Positions 1-13,200 of a DNA stretch of 64,000 bases are shown in pieces. Every line of letters starts with the position of its first letter. Positions within the stretch are counted from its first letter, which is position 1. The stretch is taken from positions 20,931,501 through 20,995,500 of the forward strand of contig NC_080413.1 of assembly GCF_030265065.1 (NCBI RefSeq). The letters are read 5' to 3'. A model generated the notes under the pieces. That model did not search any database. It saw nothing but the letters and a program-made list of their open reading frames with translations, and was not told where the DNA came from. The stretch is from Corythoichthys intestinalis (Eukaryota; Chordata; Actinopteri; Syngnathiformes; Syngnathidae). The position numbers were made by a program, and so were the translations under genes.

Positions 1-149
1 AAAGGATCATATTGTTAATCTTCCATGGTCAATCGGTGCCAAATAAAAACTGGGAGGGGTTAAAATCTGTGCTTTCGAATCATGTTGATGGCAGCTCTCT
101 ATGTCAAATATACTGAACTTATTTTTTTACAGTGCTTTAAGGACGCTTT

Positions 150-497
150 GTGATTGAACAGGCCAACATGCTCATATAATGGCAAGCTTGTGTCTGATTG
201 ATATAATGGAGTCATGTGATTATTGTTGCGGCGTCTCATTGGTGAAAGTGGTAGCGCCACTGTTGGCGTCAAAAAAACAAAAAACGGAAAATCCAATATG
301 TAGAATAAAGAGGAAAAATGTAACGACTAGTGTAGCCCAAAGTAGCGGAGTACGAGTAGCGTTTCTTATTCACAAATCTACTCATGTAAAAGTAAAGAGT
401 ATGGCTTAGTAGAACTACTCTTAAAAGTATATTTTTCTCAAAAAGTTACTCAAGTAAATGTAACGGAGTAAATGTAACACGTGACTACCCACCTCTG
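150..497. repeat. Dispersed fish repeat, terminal fragment
   Basis: The stretch ending near 497 carries serial ACTCAAGTAAATGTAACGGA-type motifs followed by a CACGTGACTACCCACCTCTGC end, which I recognise as one terminus of a very common teleost DNA-transposon repeat. The left boundary is uncertain and no target duplication was identified. Confidence 0.45.
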
Positions 498-1263
498 CAA
501 ATACCCCCTGTTTATCTAGATTTTGTCATACTTTTGTTGGTTTTCAATGTAAAATATACTGTATGCCTTTTAAAATTCAGTTATAATTATATAATTATAA
601 TACTCTTTTATTGTTATTTACTTATCAAATAAAATAAATGTAATTCATATGATAATAGTTTCATTACTTATTATATTTTATTAATATAAATGTATTATGT
701 ACCGTATATACATATATAATGTATTACACATACATAAGCAGATATTTATAGGCTATATTGTTTATCAATATGAATTTTGTATTATCATTATAAATTATTA
801 TTTAATTTTGGGTCTGTGAAGTCTTTTGGGATCTTTTTGAGGCTTCACGTCCATCAACTTGCCTTTTAAAACAAGCCACTATTTGTCCAACCAACAGATG
901 AAATCACATCACACTTTATTATAAATGATCTATTTCAAGACTTTTCTGACAAATTCTAAAGCAACTTTGAATTTTAATGTCAGCTACGTTATGAGAACTG
1001 ACTTCTGGTTGATTTAAAATCAAGAGTTTATGGTCAAAGTAGCAGAGCATTCCCCATCAGGACACCTTGGCATTGTACAAACTAGCCCAAAAAGAGAGAA
1101 ACTCACGAAAAATAAGAAGCGTTTTTTGTCATTTGTTAAAACAAATTTTTATCATTACGCTTTTATGGCATGTCTATGAACCTACATAATGTCTGACAAG
1201 TCATGTGTATTGAACAAGAAAGGTAGAATCAGGTCGTAAGTGATAATCCATCCATGTTATCAG
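498..1263. other. apoB intron sequence, no gene seen
   Basis: AT-rich sequence before the first visible apoB exon. The branch and acceptor region ends in ATCAG at 1263. I found no stretch matching apoB exon 3 here. Confidence 0.6.
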
Positions 1264-4200
1264 GAACCCATTGAAGGTCAAAGTTGAGCTACACTCCAAT
1301 GTGGAACTCTACCCTGAGGAAGATGAACCAGTAAACATCTTGAACATCAAAAGGGGAATTGTGACTTCCCTTTTTGTCCCCATCTTGAAAGAAGAGACGA
1401 AGAACACGCAGACAGAGACTGTATGTGGTTTATTTGTCTTTTTTCCTTTATAATCAACCTAGAAACTGCTTGTTTCTGTTTACAGCGAAGAGCCACGTAA
1501 TAATAAACACATTGCAAAATGACCAGATAATCTGGAACAGTCATAGGTGATAAATGTACACGGGTCACTTCGTGTTCCCACATCACCAAGCAGGTCAAAG
1601 TCCTAGATAGCTTTATCTCTACAATGGCATCACCTGCTCATATAATGGGCTTTAATCTAGCATATTGATTTGACAATCTGATTGAAGTAGATTGCAGGTA
1701 AACATAGAACATTTTTACCCTTCTAACTCTTAGAACTATGGATTTGATTCCATCACATTATCTATGTAGTGTATGTATTGTTTAAGACTCCAACAGACAA
1801 CAAAATTCGATCACTAACTAGGTTGAGCAGCAATTTAAGTCAAGAGATAGACAAAATGAATTTGAGCTTTCTGGACTCAATGTGGATCTTCCTGTTTTTT
1901 AGCATATCATTGTATCATAATCATGTATCATAATTTGCTTTTTGTCATTTTTAGATTTAGACTTGACCTGTTTTTCTAGTTAAACATGATCTGTATTTAA
2001 TAGAAAGCAGACAATGAACAAAAAGAAAAAAGATGTCTACCATAATGCTGTGTAGCTGATGGATTCCAGTCTCATCAATATGAATGACTTTTATATTTCC
2101 AGACCACCGTTTATGGCTTTTGCCCCACTGACTTCACAGTCAATGCCAGAACTGACATTGCCACCGATGTAACAATCAGCAGGGATCTTTCCAAATGTGA
2201 CAGCTTCAATGCTCACAAACAGGCCACCAGTCCCCTGGCTCTCATTTCAGGAATGGTAAATGCCGCATGATTTTGTAACTGGGTTAATGCAGTGCTTCTC
2301 AATTATTCTCTGTCACGCCCCCCTAAAGGAAGACGTTTCGCGCCCCCCTCAACTTTCTGCCGGCACTATAAATAGTATAATTTGTCTATAAAATTATTAT
2401 TATTATTATAAGTACACATCTCCACAACATTGTGTCCTTTTTAGTATTAAAGGAAAAACAGTAATATAGATCAAATTACAATAAAGTATAATTTAATTAA
2501 CATTGTTTTGCTTGTAACAGAAAACACAAAGCGTATCAATTTGCATGAATTAAAAAGAAAAAAAAAACAAACCTCACTTCCAAACTAAAAATACAGTCAA
2601 CATACAGTTTTTGACCATTTAATGCTGAAAAATAAAATTTAATAAAATCAATAAGTAATGAGAAATTCAAATTTATTAGCAATATTAACTCATGAGGTCA
2701 ACATGCCAAATAATTTGACCGAAAAAACAAAATTAATAGAACAAAAACAACAGTTTCATTGGACAGAGGGACAGTTTTTATTTTTGCTGCAGACAGTATC
2801 AGCTCCTTTTTTATTATATGGGATTATTTTGCACTGAGCAACCTGGTATGTCACCTTATATGATGCTAACAGTGCTTGCTGGTGTACTGATGTAACACTG
2901 ACAAAGCGGGACGGTTGTTGGCAATATTCGGCACGCTTTCACACACATAAAAAAAAAAAAAAATCAAGCGGCTTATAAATGTGATTGGGGTTTAATGTCT
3001 TTAAGTGACATCTTAATTGATTTGGCTTCCCACTGTCCACTGCAAGCATTTTTAGGCACAGTAAACAGACTGGTCTTTCCTCATCTCCCACTATATTAAA
3101 AGTCGAAGGCAAAAGCCAAACACTACATGTACTTCGTTAAATTTCCTCGTCTTAGCTCGTCAAATAGCCAATGCTCGTTATTGTGTGCTCTTGTTTGATG
3201 CAAAAATACTGCGATCACTCTGAAAAAGAGAGCGCTACTGCCACCCACTGAGTGGATGAGCAATTACACTTTATTCAAGTACGGCAAAAAGTATGTTCCT
3301 TGAGGTCACATGCGCCACCCCCAGCATCGCTCTGCGCCCCACTATTTGACAAGTACTGGTTTTATGAAACATATTGTACTGTATGCAGAACTGTACCTTA
3401 ATATTTAATAATGGGTTTGCACTTTTAGAACTATCCTTTGTCCAAGATGATCAGCAGCCACCAGACATGCAATTACAAGTTTGATGACCAGAAGAAGCAG
3501 ATGACCAGTGGAACCTGCACAGAGAAGCATATCTTCCTGCCACTCTCCTACAAGTAATTGAAGATAATAATCATGTTAAATATGTGTGCGTGAACATATA
3601 TATACTCACCTGCTGTAACAATGTCTTGTATAGGAACGAATACGGAATTTCCACTCTGGTAAAGCAGACTGTTACACTCAGGGAGACTTCCAGGATTAAT
3701 GACAGAACTTTTAATTATCGTGAGTGTTTTTTGTTCTTAAAATGTGCTTGAATCGCTCCAATATTAAATTGTATGCATTATAAATGGCTTGTGGGGGGGT
3801 TTCTGAACAGATGAGGGTCTCGTCCGTTTCTTGGCAATGGAACCTGTTGATGACAAGTCCCCTGTGCAAACTAAAGATGTCGCCATCAACACAATGCAGC
3901 AGCTGAACACCTTGACCCAGACGAAAAATGGCAAGCAGCGTGGCTCCCTCTTCCACAAACTGGTGTCTGAGTTGCGTGGCATGAAGGCTGATGTTCTGCG
4001 CTCGGCTGTGTCTGAGATGATGGATATATCCAACTCACTGACCATTCAAGCTTTGGTCCAATGCGGTACTCCAGAGTGCACCAGTGCCATGCTGAAGGTT
4101 TTCAGGACCTTCAACAAATTTGATCAAGAAGTCGATGCGGCAGTTTATGCCCTGGCACTGCTGCCTAACCCTTCACGCCTCTTGGTTAAGGATATACTGG

Positions 4201-7200
4201 CCATGGCTCAGAACAGAAAGAGCAAGCCTATCATGTATGCTTTGAGTAATGCAGTCAGGAGGTAAGAATTCATCAGTAAGGATCTTAATTAGGCAGCAGA
4301 AGTGTGTGATCTTTCAGGTTAATAATGTAACACTTTTGTCATCAGGCTGGACGAGGCTGAGGGTAGAATTACTCCAGAGATCACGGCTGTTTCTGAATTT
4401 ATGGCTTCCCTTTTGGGCCCGGATTGTTCTGGGGACAAAGATCAGACCTTCCTAACTTTGAGGGTGGGTAATCAGTTATAAACACTCAAACTTGCACATG
4501 CACAAATGGATCCTAAAATTGTAACTGGGTGGTTAACAAGCAATTATTTTTCTAGATACCAGGATATACACAAAAATCATAATAATTAATCAAGCTACGC
4601 CTCTGATTCAATTACCAACCAGAAGTTGGGCTAATTTCTACTAAATTTGAAATCTTTAATCCTATAGAATCTATATTGACTGAGGTTTTCGTGTAACAAC
4701 AAGGGAGGAACCAACGGTAGATTTCATTCTTTTTTGCACACTTTTATCATAACATTTATTATCACTTTTATGGAATCCAGGTCTTAGGTAACATTGGCGA
4801 CGTGATGGAAGTTGCTGACCCCACTATTAAGAACACCCTGTTGAAATGCATGAGACAGCCTGCAACCACACTCTCTGTTCAGCTTGCTGCCATCCAGGCA
4901 TTTAGACGTATGTCTTTGACGGATGAGGTAACTAGAGAATACTCAACAGACACGTTTGTAAAATCCTTTCAACAAATGTACTGATAAAATGAAATTTTCT
5001 ACGCAGGTTCGGTCCAACCTCCAAAGGGTCAGCCAGTATCCAAAGGGTGCTGTGCAGAAACGCCTTGCAGCCTACCTGATTCTAATGAGAAATCCTCAAA
5101 ATAGTGACATTGAGATGGTGAAGAAAATCCTGAAAATGGAGCAGAATGAGCAGGTCAAATCTTTTGTTACCTCCCATGTCTACAACATCATTTCCTCCAC
5201 TGATCCTGAGACCCAGAAGTAAGTACTATTAATTTCAGCTGAAATAAACATACGTCAAAATTGCTTGTTATTATTGTCGTTATTTTTTGTTTTAGACTTG
5301 GCAGAAGGATAATGGATGCACTGCAGGACATTGATGTCGGAACACACAATGACTACACATCAAAATCTCGCAACTACAAGCTTGGCATGACCCTTGAAAA
5401 CATGCATGCCAACATTAAGGGCAATGTCATCTTTGACCCAAGCAACCAGCTTCCCAGAGAAGTCATGTTAGAATCTACACTGAACATCTTTGGGTACAAT
5501 TTGGATATGTGGGAGGTATGTAAGAAGTGTTATAACCGACAAATGTTGCCAGAGTTATTAACGTCAAAGCATTTACCTTAGTCATCGATATTTCTGAATC
5601 TTGTTTTTGCTGCTAATAGCTTGGAATCGAAGGAAAGGGCTCAGAGCCCTCCATTGAAGCCTTGTTTGGAAAGAACGGGTTCTTCCCAGACACACTGTCC
5701 AAGGCTCTGTACTGGGCAGAGAATAAGATGCCAGTCAAGATGATGGAAGTTCTGGAGAAGTGGGTTGCCCCATTGAAGTCAGAAGGACAGAAGGTACTTT
5801 GGGATGATGCCTTTCCCTTTTCAGTATGTGTTATTTTCACCAATTAAAAGAACCCAAACAAATACGTTTTCCAAAGGTTCCTGAAGACCTTATGAAAGAA
5901 ATAGCTCGCAATTTCAACAAGCTGGTCAAAGATCTACAGAATCTAGACTCTCCAGAGGCCACAGCCTACCTGAAGATTTTGGGAACAGAGCTTGGCTTCA
6001 TCAAGGCTGCTGATCTGAAATTTATTGCCGATTATGCTAAAATGTATGCAGAGATCTTCCTCAAGGTCCTTCCTACGGAGGTATTAAATACTTCAGATTT
6101 TCCCCATTTTTCCCCAAGGCACAACATGAAAATAACAATACTTTTTGAATTTATTTTAATAGGTTGTTTCTAAACTGATATCCGGCACAGACAATGAGCT
6201 CTTTATCCACTACATGTTCATGGACAACAATTTTTTCCTTCCAACCGCATCTGGTTTGCCTTTGACCTTTTCTCTCTCTGGCACCTTTACTCCCGGAGCC
6301 AAGGGAGGACTTCGCATTTCTCCAAACATGGTGTGTTTTGTTACATCTATTCTCAACAATGGCAAATTATGAGTCAATCTCATAAATTGTATCACATGCC
6401 TGTATTCATTCAATCTGCTTTTTCCATTAAAACAGAATGAACTGGTGTTCATGCCGTCGGTTGGCATTGAGTTTGTGACAAAGATGGGTGTCCATGTCCC
6501 TGAATTTGTTGTCTCTGGTGTTGAGATGCATACCAGCTTGTACCATGAGAGTGCAGTCAAAGCTAAGCTAACTATTGAGTCAAACGAGGTCAAACTCTCT
6601 ATCCCAGCTGCCCAGGGCCCTGCTAAGCTTATAAGGATCAGGTAAAAAAAAAAAAAAAAAAAAAAAACGTAAATTGACTACTTTTCTTCCGTCAAATATG
6701 CCATTTATATTTCTGCTATCTGTTTTTCAAACTGTAGCAATACAGTGATGATTGTGGCCGATGGCAAAGCTAGCATTATCCCACACAATATGGGTGATGC
6801 AAATTGCGATTCCATCTTTGGATTCAAGTATTGCACTAAAAAACTTCAAGTTGATTTACGCGGGAAGAGTGATGTGCCTTACTTCCCTCTGACCGGACAG
6901 AGAATGTAGGTTTGATTACTTATATTTTTTGACAAAAGTTTTTTTTTTTTTTTTTTTTAAACATTTGTCAACAAAACAAGTCAAATTTTTGTACACTTCT
7001 CCTTAGGTTTGAAATTGACATCGAGCCTAAGGTCTCATACACAGCCACTTTTACATACGCACTCCTGAGTGAAGGAAAGGACGATCCCCACAAGGTCGAT
7101 TCACTGAAGATGACTCTGAAAGCTGATGGTATTAGCATCTCATTTAGATAGACAATATCAACCAAATTCTTGTTTTCTGAGAATATATACCACTTCTCAC

Positions 7201-10200
7201 GGTATCACATATGAGGTTATTTTCTTGTTCAATTTCCGCAGGAGATCAGAATGCTGAAGCTACTGCAACCATGAAATACAATAGGAACAGGAATGTCTTC
7301 ACCAGCCAAATCCAGATACCCGACTTTGATGTCGAAGCTGGAATCAAGGTTGGCCTGACTGACAGCAGCACCAAAGACAAAGCCATAACGCTTGAACTTT
7401 CCAACAAGAATGTGCCACAGCTCACCCTGACTGGTCGCAGCCGGTAAGTGATGCAGATAAAAAAAACTCAGAACCTTATCAAGGCTTAAGGCACAAATGT
7501 ATGTATATATCATTTTTTTGATACAGGCCCTAATCTTATATTTGAACATATATTTTCTAGGTTTCATGACTTAACTGACAGCATGTTGCAGATTCAGTTA
7601 GTGGTTCCCTCCCTAAAGACAGATTGGGCAATGTCTGCTACCACGTCTAGCAGTCGCCACAAAGGCCAACATGTGGTTCTTGAGGTCAAAAGCGATATGA
7701 AACTCCCAGAGACCTCCTCTATTCAGTCAGTCACATGCATACTTGGTATGTCTTAAATCAAAAACACACATCACAAACACACAACCAACATTGTTTGGAA
7801 TGGTTGTTCACTCCAGAGGCTAAAAGACACAATATTTTGTACTCCTTTCAGACAGTTATGGTACTGAGGTCAAGCTGATGTCAAACGTGAATGCAGAGAC
7901 CAAACTCATGGTTCTTTATAGTGATGCCCTCCTTGCCTGGATCAGGCAGTTTTCTGAAGATGCCATGGACCACCAGGTTGTCAACACTGACATGAAACTG
8001 CGTCACATTGTCAACAAAGCACTTGAGGTATATTCACCGGTAACACTTTATAATAACTATCCGTTTTACTAGTTAATAGAGCATTGGTAAACTGCTGATA
8101 AATGATATATTGTTGATTTGTGAAGTATTTGTTAACAGTCTGTTAAGAATTTACAGGGTGTTCCAATATGGTTGACCCCATTCTAAATGCCCATGCTAGT
8201 TGATGGATCTTAATAAAACTATATACACTTATGTTGAAGGTCATAAGTTTTATTGGTTAAATATACAAAGAAAAGTACAAATATTTGTTGGTTCTATGGC
8301 TGATTTTCATAAATGTGCAACATGAGCGCTGCCTGCAAAATGCCTTATCAAAATGCCTTTTCTTTTGAAGTGAATGGCATTTCTTAACCTGAAAAGATAG
8401 AAATGCCAAACGTTACACACAAAAACTTGAAACGTTTCTACGCAAACTGTGTTTCAGGTTAAGAACACCCTGTAAATGCTTAACAAACTGTTAACAAATA
8501 CTTCACAAATCAACAATAAATCAGTTATCAATCAGTTTACTAATGATCTATTAACTATAAAACAGATAGTTATTATAAAGTGTTACCAATTCACCTTTTG
8601 AGAGACTTTGGCATAATCCGTGTTCAAACGTATAAAAACATATGTCTTTGGTTTCTCATTAGGCCAGCAACATCTGGATGAACAAGATCTCTACTGAACT
8701 TCCTTACGTGGAGACTCTGAAGAACAATATTGCAAACGTGGAAATGCCCTCAATGCCTGAGAATCTATTCATGAACATGTAAGACCTGCACTCTTTTTCT
8801 AATGACCGGAATTTGATTAATAATGTTACCATTCAAAAGTTTTCTCATCAACCTCATTAAATTTGTGTTTTCTGTTTTCATCTAATAACCAGGGAAAGCA
8901 AATTCCGATACAACTTTGGTAACGACCATAAGATCATCATTCTCCCTGATCCTAAAGAATGGTTCACATCTCCTGCCATCAGCAACGTGCCGATATCTAG
9001 CATCCCAGCCAACCGAGTGATCTACCTCCTCGTTTTAGGAATGATGGAAATGTCTGCCAAGGTGGACAGCAACTATTACAATTGGGAGACAACTGTGTCA
9101 GCAGGCAATAATACTGTGGACTCTCCAAACTATTTGGCCAAGTTTAAATCTCAGGCTACGAGTCCAATTAAAATTCTTTCCTACACGACTGAAGGTAATT
9201 TGATTTATTCTTTAATATGTTATTGAAAATCAAATTTAAAATGTGGTCACATGGTGATTAAAATGTCAATTTTTGTGTTTAAAGGAGCTGCTGCAATTGG
9301 TGAAACAGATGACAAAACACTGAAGTTCACCCTGACTGGCTCCCTAGAGCACCAGTTTGTGAGTACAAGGGTTAATGTGGAAGAGACTATTGCTGTCTCA
9401 AATGATATAACGTCACAGGGAAAATACAATGTCCATGTGTCTGCCCCATTGGGCTTGCGGACCTCTCTGGATATTACCAAGCACTTCACTCTTGATTCAG
9501 CCAAGCTATTGGGAGATATCAATGGTGATGGAAGTGCTGCTTTTGGATCTTTAACTGCCAGCAGCACTTATCTCAACACCTTCTCAGCTGATCGTGTTAA
9601 GAAGGAACTCAGATTGGAGAGCACATTGAGAGCTAACTCTGAAATCATGAAGGCTACGAATAAGATCAAGACTGTGTATGCAAATGACAATCTTATGATC
9701 GAATCTAACACTAACATAAACAGTGAGCCTATTAAGCACTCAACAAAAATGAACCTCAACTTTAAGGATGCCAAGCTTAGCATTCTCTCAAACTCTGTGA
9801 CCAAAGCTGGTCAGAGAACACTTCAAAACCAAATTGAGTTCTCAGCCTCTGAAGATCAAGCTAGCCTCCGTATAGGGAATACAGCTGAAGATACTGTGAA
9901 CCGTGCCTACTCTTTGCTGACTGGTTCCATGAATCCCTCTGGTTTGGAGCTCAATTCTGATGCCTCTATTAACATCTTTTCAAGCCTTGCCTCTCACAAG
10001 GCAACCTTGGCTTTGAACGCCATTGGCTTGACCACCAGCTGCACGACAACTGCTCAGCACAATCGAATGACCTTTGAGAATATTTTCCACAGTGGACTTG
10101 ATGCCAATGGTGCCACCATGTCCCTCACCACAAAGGGAGGCATTCAAGAGAACAAAGTTGACTTTAATGTTGAGGGAAAGATTGCAAACTCTGAAGTCTA

Positions 10201-13200
10201 CCTTAACGGCGTTTTTAACGGTGACATTTTGGCCATCAACACAAGAAACACAATGAATTTCAGACTAAGCGAAGATGGCCTGATCTTATCCAACAACATT
10301 GTTGGATCTTTCAACGAAATGAGGACCGAAAATTCAAATTCCCTTTCCCTTACATCAAGATCCTTAACACTCCATACCAAGACTGACAATTTCCTTAACC
10401 CGAAAAATTCTTATATGCATGACATCACAGTTACCATGGAGCATTTTAAAGCCTCAGTCATGGTCAAAAATAATCTAAAGGTCATGGAGATAAACTTCAA
10501 CAATGACGCTCAATTCAAGGCACAGCCCTACATCATGGAGCTGACAGGAACACTAAAGGGAGACTTGTCAGGAGATGAGCTCAAACACACTTATGAAGTC
10601 AAGATGATGGACATGATCCTTTCTACAAAGTGCAACACCATCGGTAAAATCCTGGGATCTCAGATTACACACACCACAGATATGGAGGTTGCTGGTCTAA
10701 CTATGAAATTCAACAATATTGCTGATTACAAATCAAAATCTCTTCGTTTTGACAGCAATATAAATGCTGCTGCCGAACCTTTCTCCCTTAACATTGATGC
10801 CTTGTTTAACGCAAATGGTGGACTGTCTTTGTATGGACAGCAGGGTGGACAACTATACAGCAAATTCCTCCTGAAAGCTGAACCTTTGCTTTTCACACAT
10901 TCATTTGAGTCCAGAGCCTCTACCACTCATGAAATTGAAGGCATACCCACCATCAAGACCATTGTGGACAACAAACTCAGCAGCTCAATGAGTCTCCAAG
11001 AGCAAAGTGTCCGATTTAAGGTTAAATCGAAGGTAAATGACCACACTTTTGATCAAGAATTGGAGGCCTACAACAACGCAGAAAGAATGGCTATTGAAAT
11101 GAAAGGAGCAGTCACCACAAGCCTCTTTACTGAAGCCGGACAAGACTATAGTGTGTCTGGATTTGTCAAATACGACAAGAACACTGACAGCCATTTCATC
11201 CAGATACCTTTCACCGAGCACATTCCTGCATTCATTGAAGAGGTAAAAGAGACAGTAATGAGGCTGAGCGACCACACAATTGAATTCCTGAAAGACATCA
11301 ACACCCAGTATGAGATCAGTAACAAGATTCAGAATAAAGTATCTGAGCTGAAGAAGGTCATTGACGATTTTGATTTAAACGTCTTTGTTGAAGACCTACG
11401 AAAATATGTGATTTCCATTGAAAATGTCTTGGCCAATCTGACAGCTAAATTGCCAACAGAACAAATAATCAATGTGCTACAATCAATCAAAGATACCATT
11501 ATGGCTTGGATCCAGAACCTTAACATCTCTAATAAGTTTGATGCAATTTATGGAAAAATAGAGGAAATTCTGTCCAATTATGAGGTTGAGAAGGTGATCG
11601 GAGCAGTGATGGATGGGGTTGTCAAAATTATGAAGCAGTATCACGTACGGGAAAGGATTAGGTCCATATTTGACCTGATTAGGTCAATTGACATCAAGCC
11701 TATGATCAAAAAGGTAATGGCACCTGTTGAGGAGCTTGTGAATGTGCTGCACTCCTTTGATTTCAAACAGCTGATTGATGACATGAGAGTTTACGTCATG
11801 GGAATGGTACAGAAGATACAGTCCTTTGATTACAACACATTCACAATGGAGGTGAAAGAAAAAGTGAGAGAGATGAGCAAGATTCCCTGTTTTGGAAAAC
11901 TTTACGGAGAATTTAAAATCAACTCACCACATTACAAACTCAGGACTACTGCAGATCTGGAGAACACCACAGCTACATCAGTCACACCAGAGTTCAAACT
12001 GAACTTTAATTCTCAGGCCACATCTACTTTGAAGGCCCTCCAATTCACCGTCGATGCCAGTACACATTTGGCTGTACCCAAAATGAACAGCCTGACAATT
12101 TATGAGTATATCAAGATTGATCAGTCATCTTTTAAACTCAACCACAACGGAACTGTGACTCTCTATGGCCTCACAGGTCAAGGTTCTGCTGACACTACTG
12201 CAAAAATCGCCACCGAGTTGTATTCTGCAGATCTTGTCAATAATGCATTCTTAGCCATGGAAGATGGCCTCTCTGTGAGTGTAAATTCAAACTACAAACA
12301 TGACCTCAACATGCCACTGTTTAACATCTTCACTCAAGTGTCATCAACTCAAAAGACTAATCTTGCAGTGGAAGCAGGATCTGCCAATCTAAAAATGAAC
12401 ACAGTGGCGAATGCAAAATATGCAGTTCAAGATTTCTCAGATGAGGCAACTCACAACAGTGACCTAGACTTAGTACTGGATCTACACACAGCCAAAGTGA
12501 CTTTCATTGGTGCAACAGGTTGCAAAGGTTTTAAAACCAATCAGAATGTGGTTGCAGATATCTGCGTATTCCGCCATGCAATTATTGACGCAAAAGTTGA
12601 AACAGAAACACCAGTGATGAAAGGCAGTGTTTTAGATATAAAGTTCCAGGCTAAAGCTGAAGATATGCAAATTGATCTTACTGCATCCCATAATGCTCGA
12701 CTGATTGAGGGAACTCTTTCAAGCTCTGCCCTTGCCTTGATCAAACCTACCGAGCTCATGTTTGACACCAAAAATAAGGGAAATTCCAAGCTTTTCCTCC
12801 CATTCGAAATGTCTGGTAAAATGGAGTTTGAGAATGACATATTTCTTACACTGAACTCTGAAGTACAACAGGCTAGCTGGTCTGGAATGGCCAGAGTCAA
12901 CCAACAAAAATATTCCCATTACTTCAAAATGGATAATGGTGATACAGAAATTAACATAATTTCTCAGATAAACGGAGAGGCAAATCTTGACTTTCTGAAG
13001 CAACCCCTCACTATTCCTGAAATGACAGTCCCATATTATGGATTGAGGACACCCAAAGTGGAGGGTTTCTCACTTTGGGAAGATGCTGCCTTGAATGATC
13101 TCTTCTCTACAACTCAGCAGACCTTTGACATGAGCTCCAAGATGAAATACATGAAGAATCCAGAGATGTTCACCATCCGTCTAAGTACAGATGCACTCGT

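Noticed and set aside
1-1263. Search for apoB exons 1-3
   Set aside because: No stretch with the conserved CKVELEVPQ-type sequence and splice sites was found, so they are taken to be outside the window.
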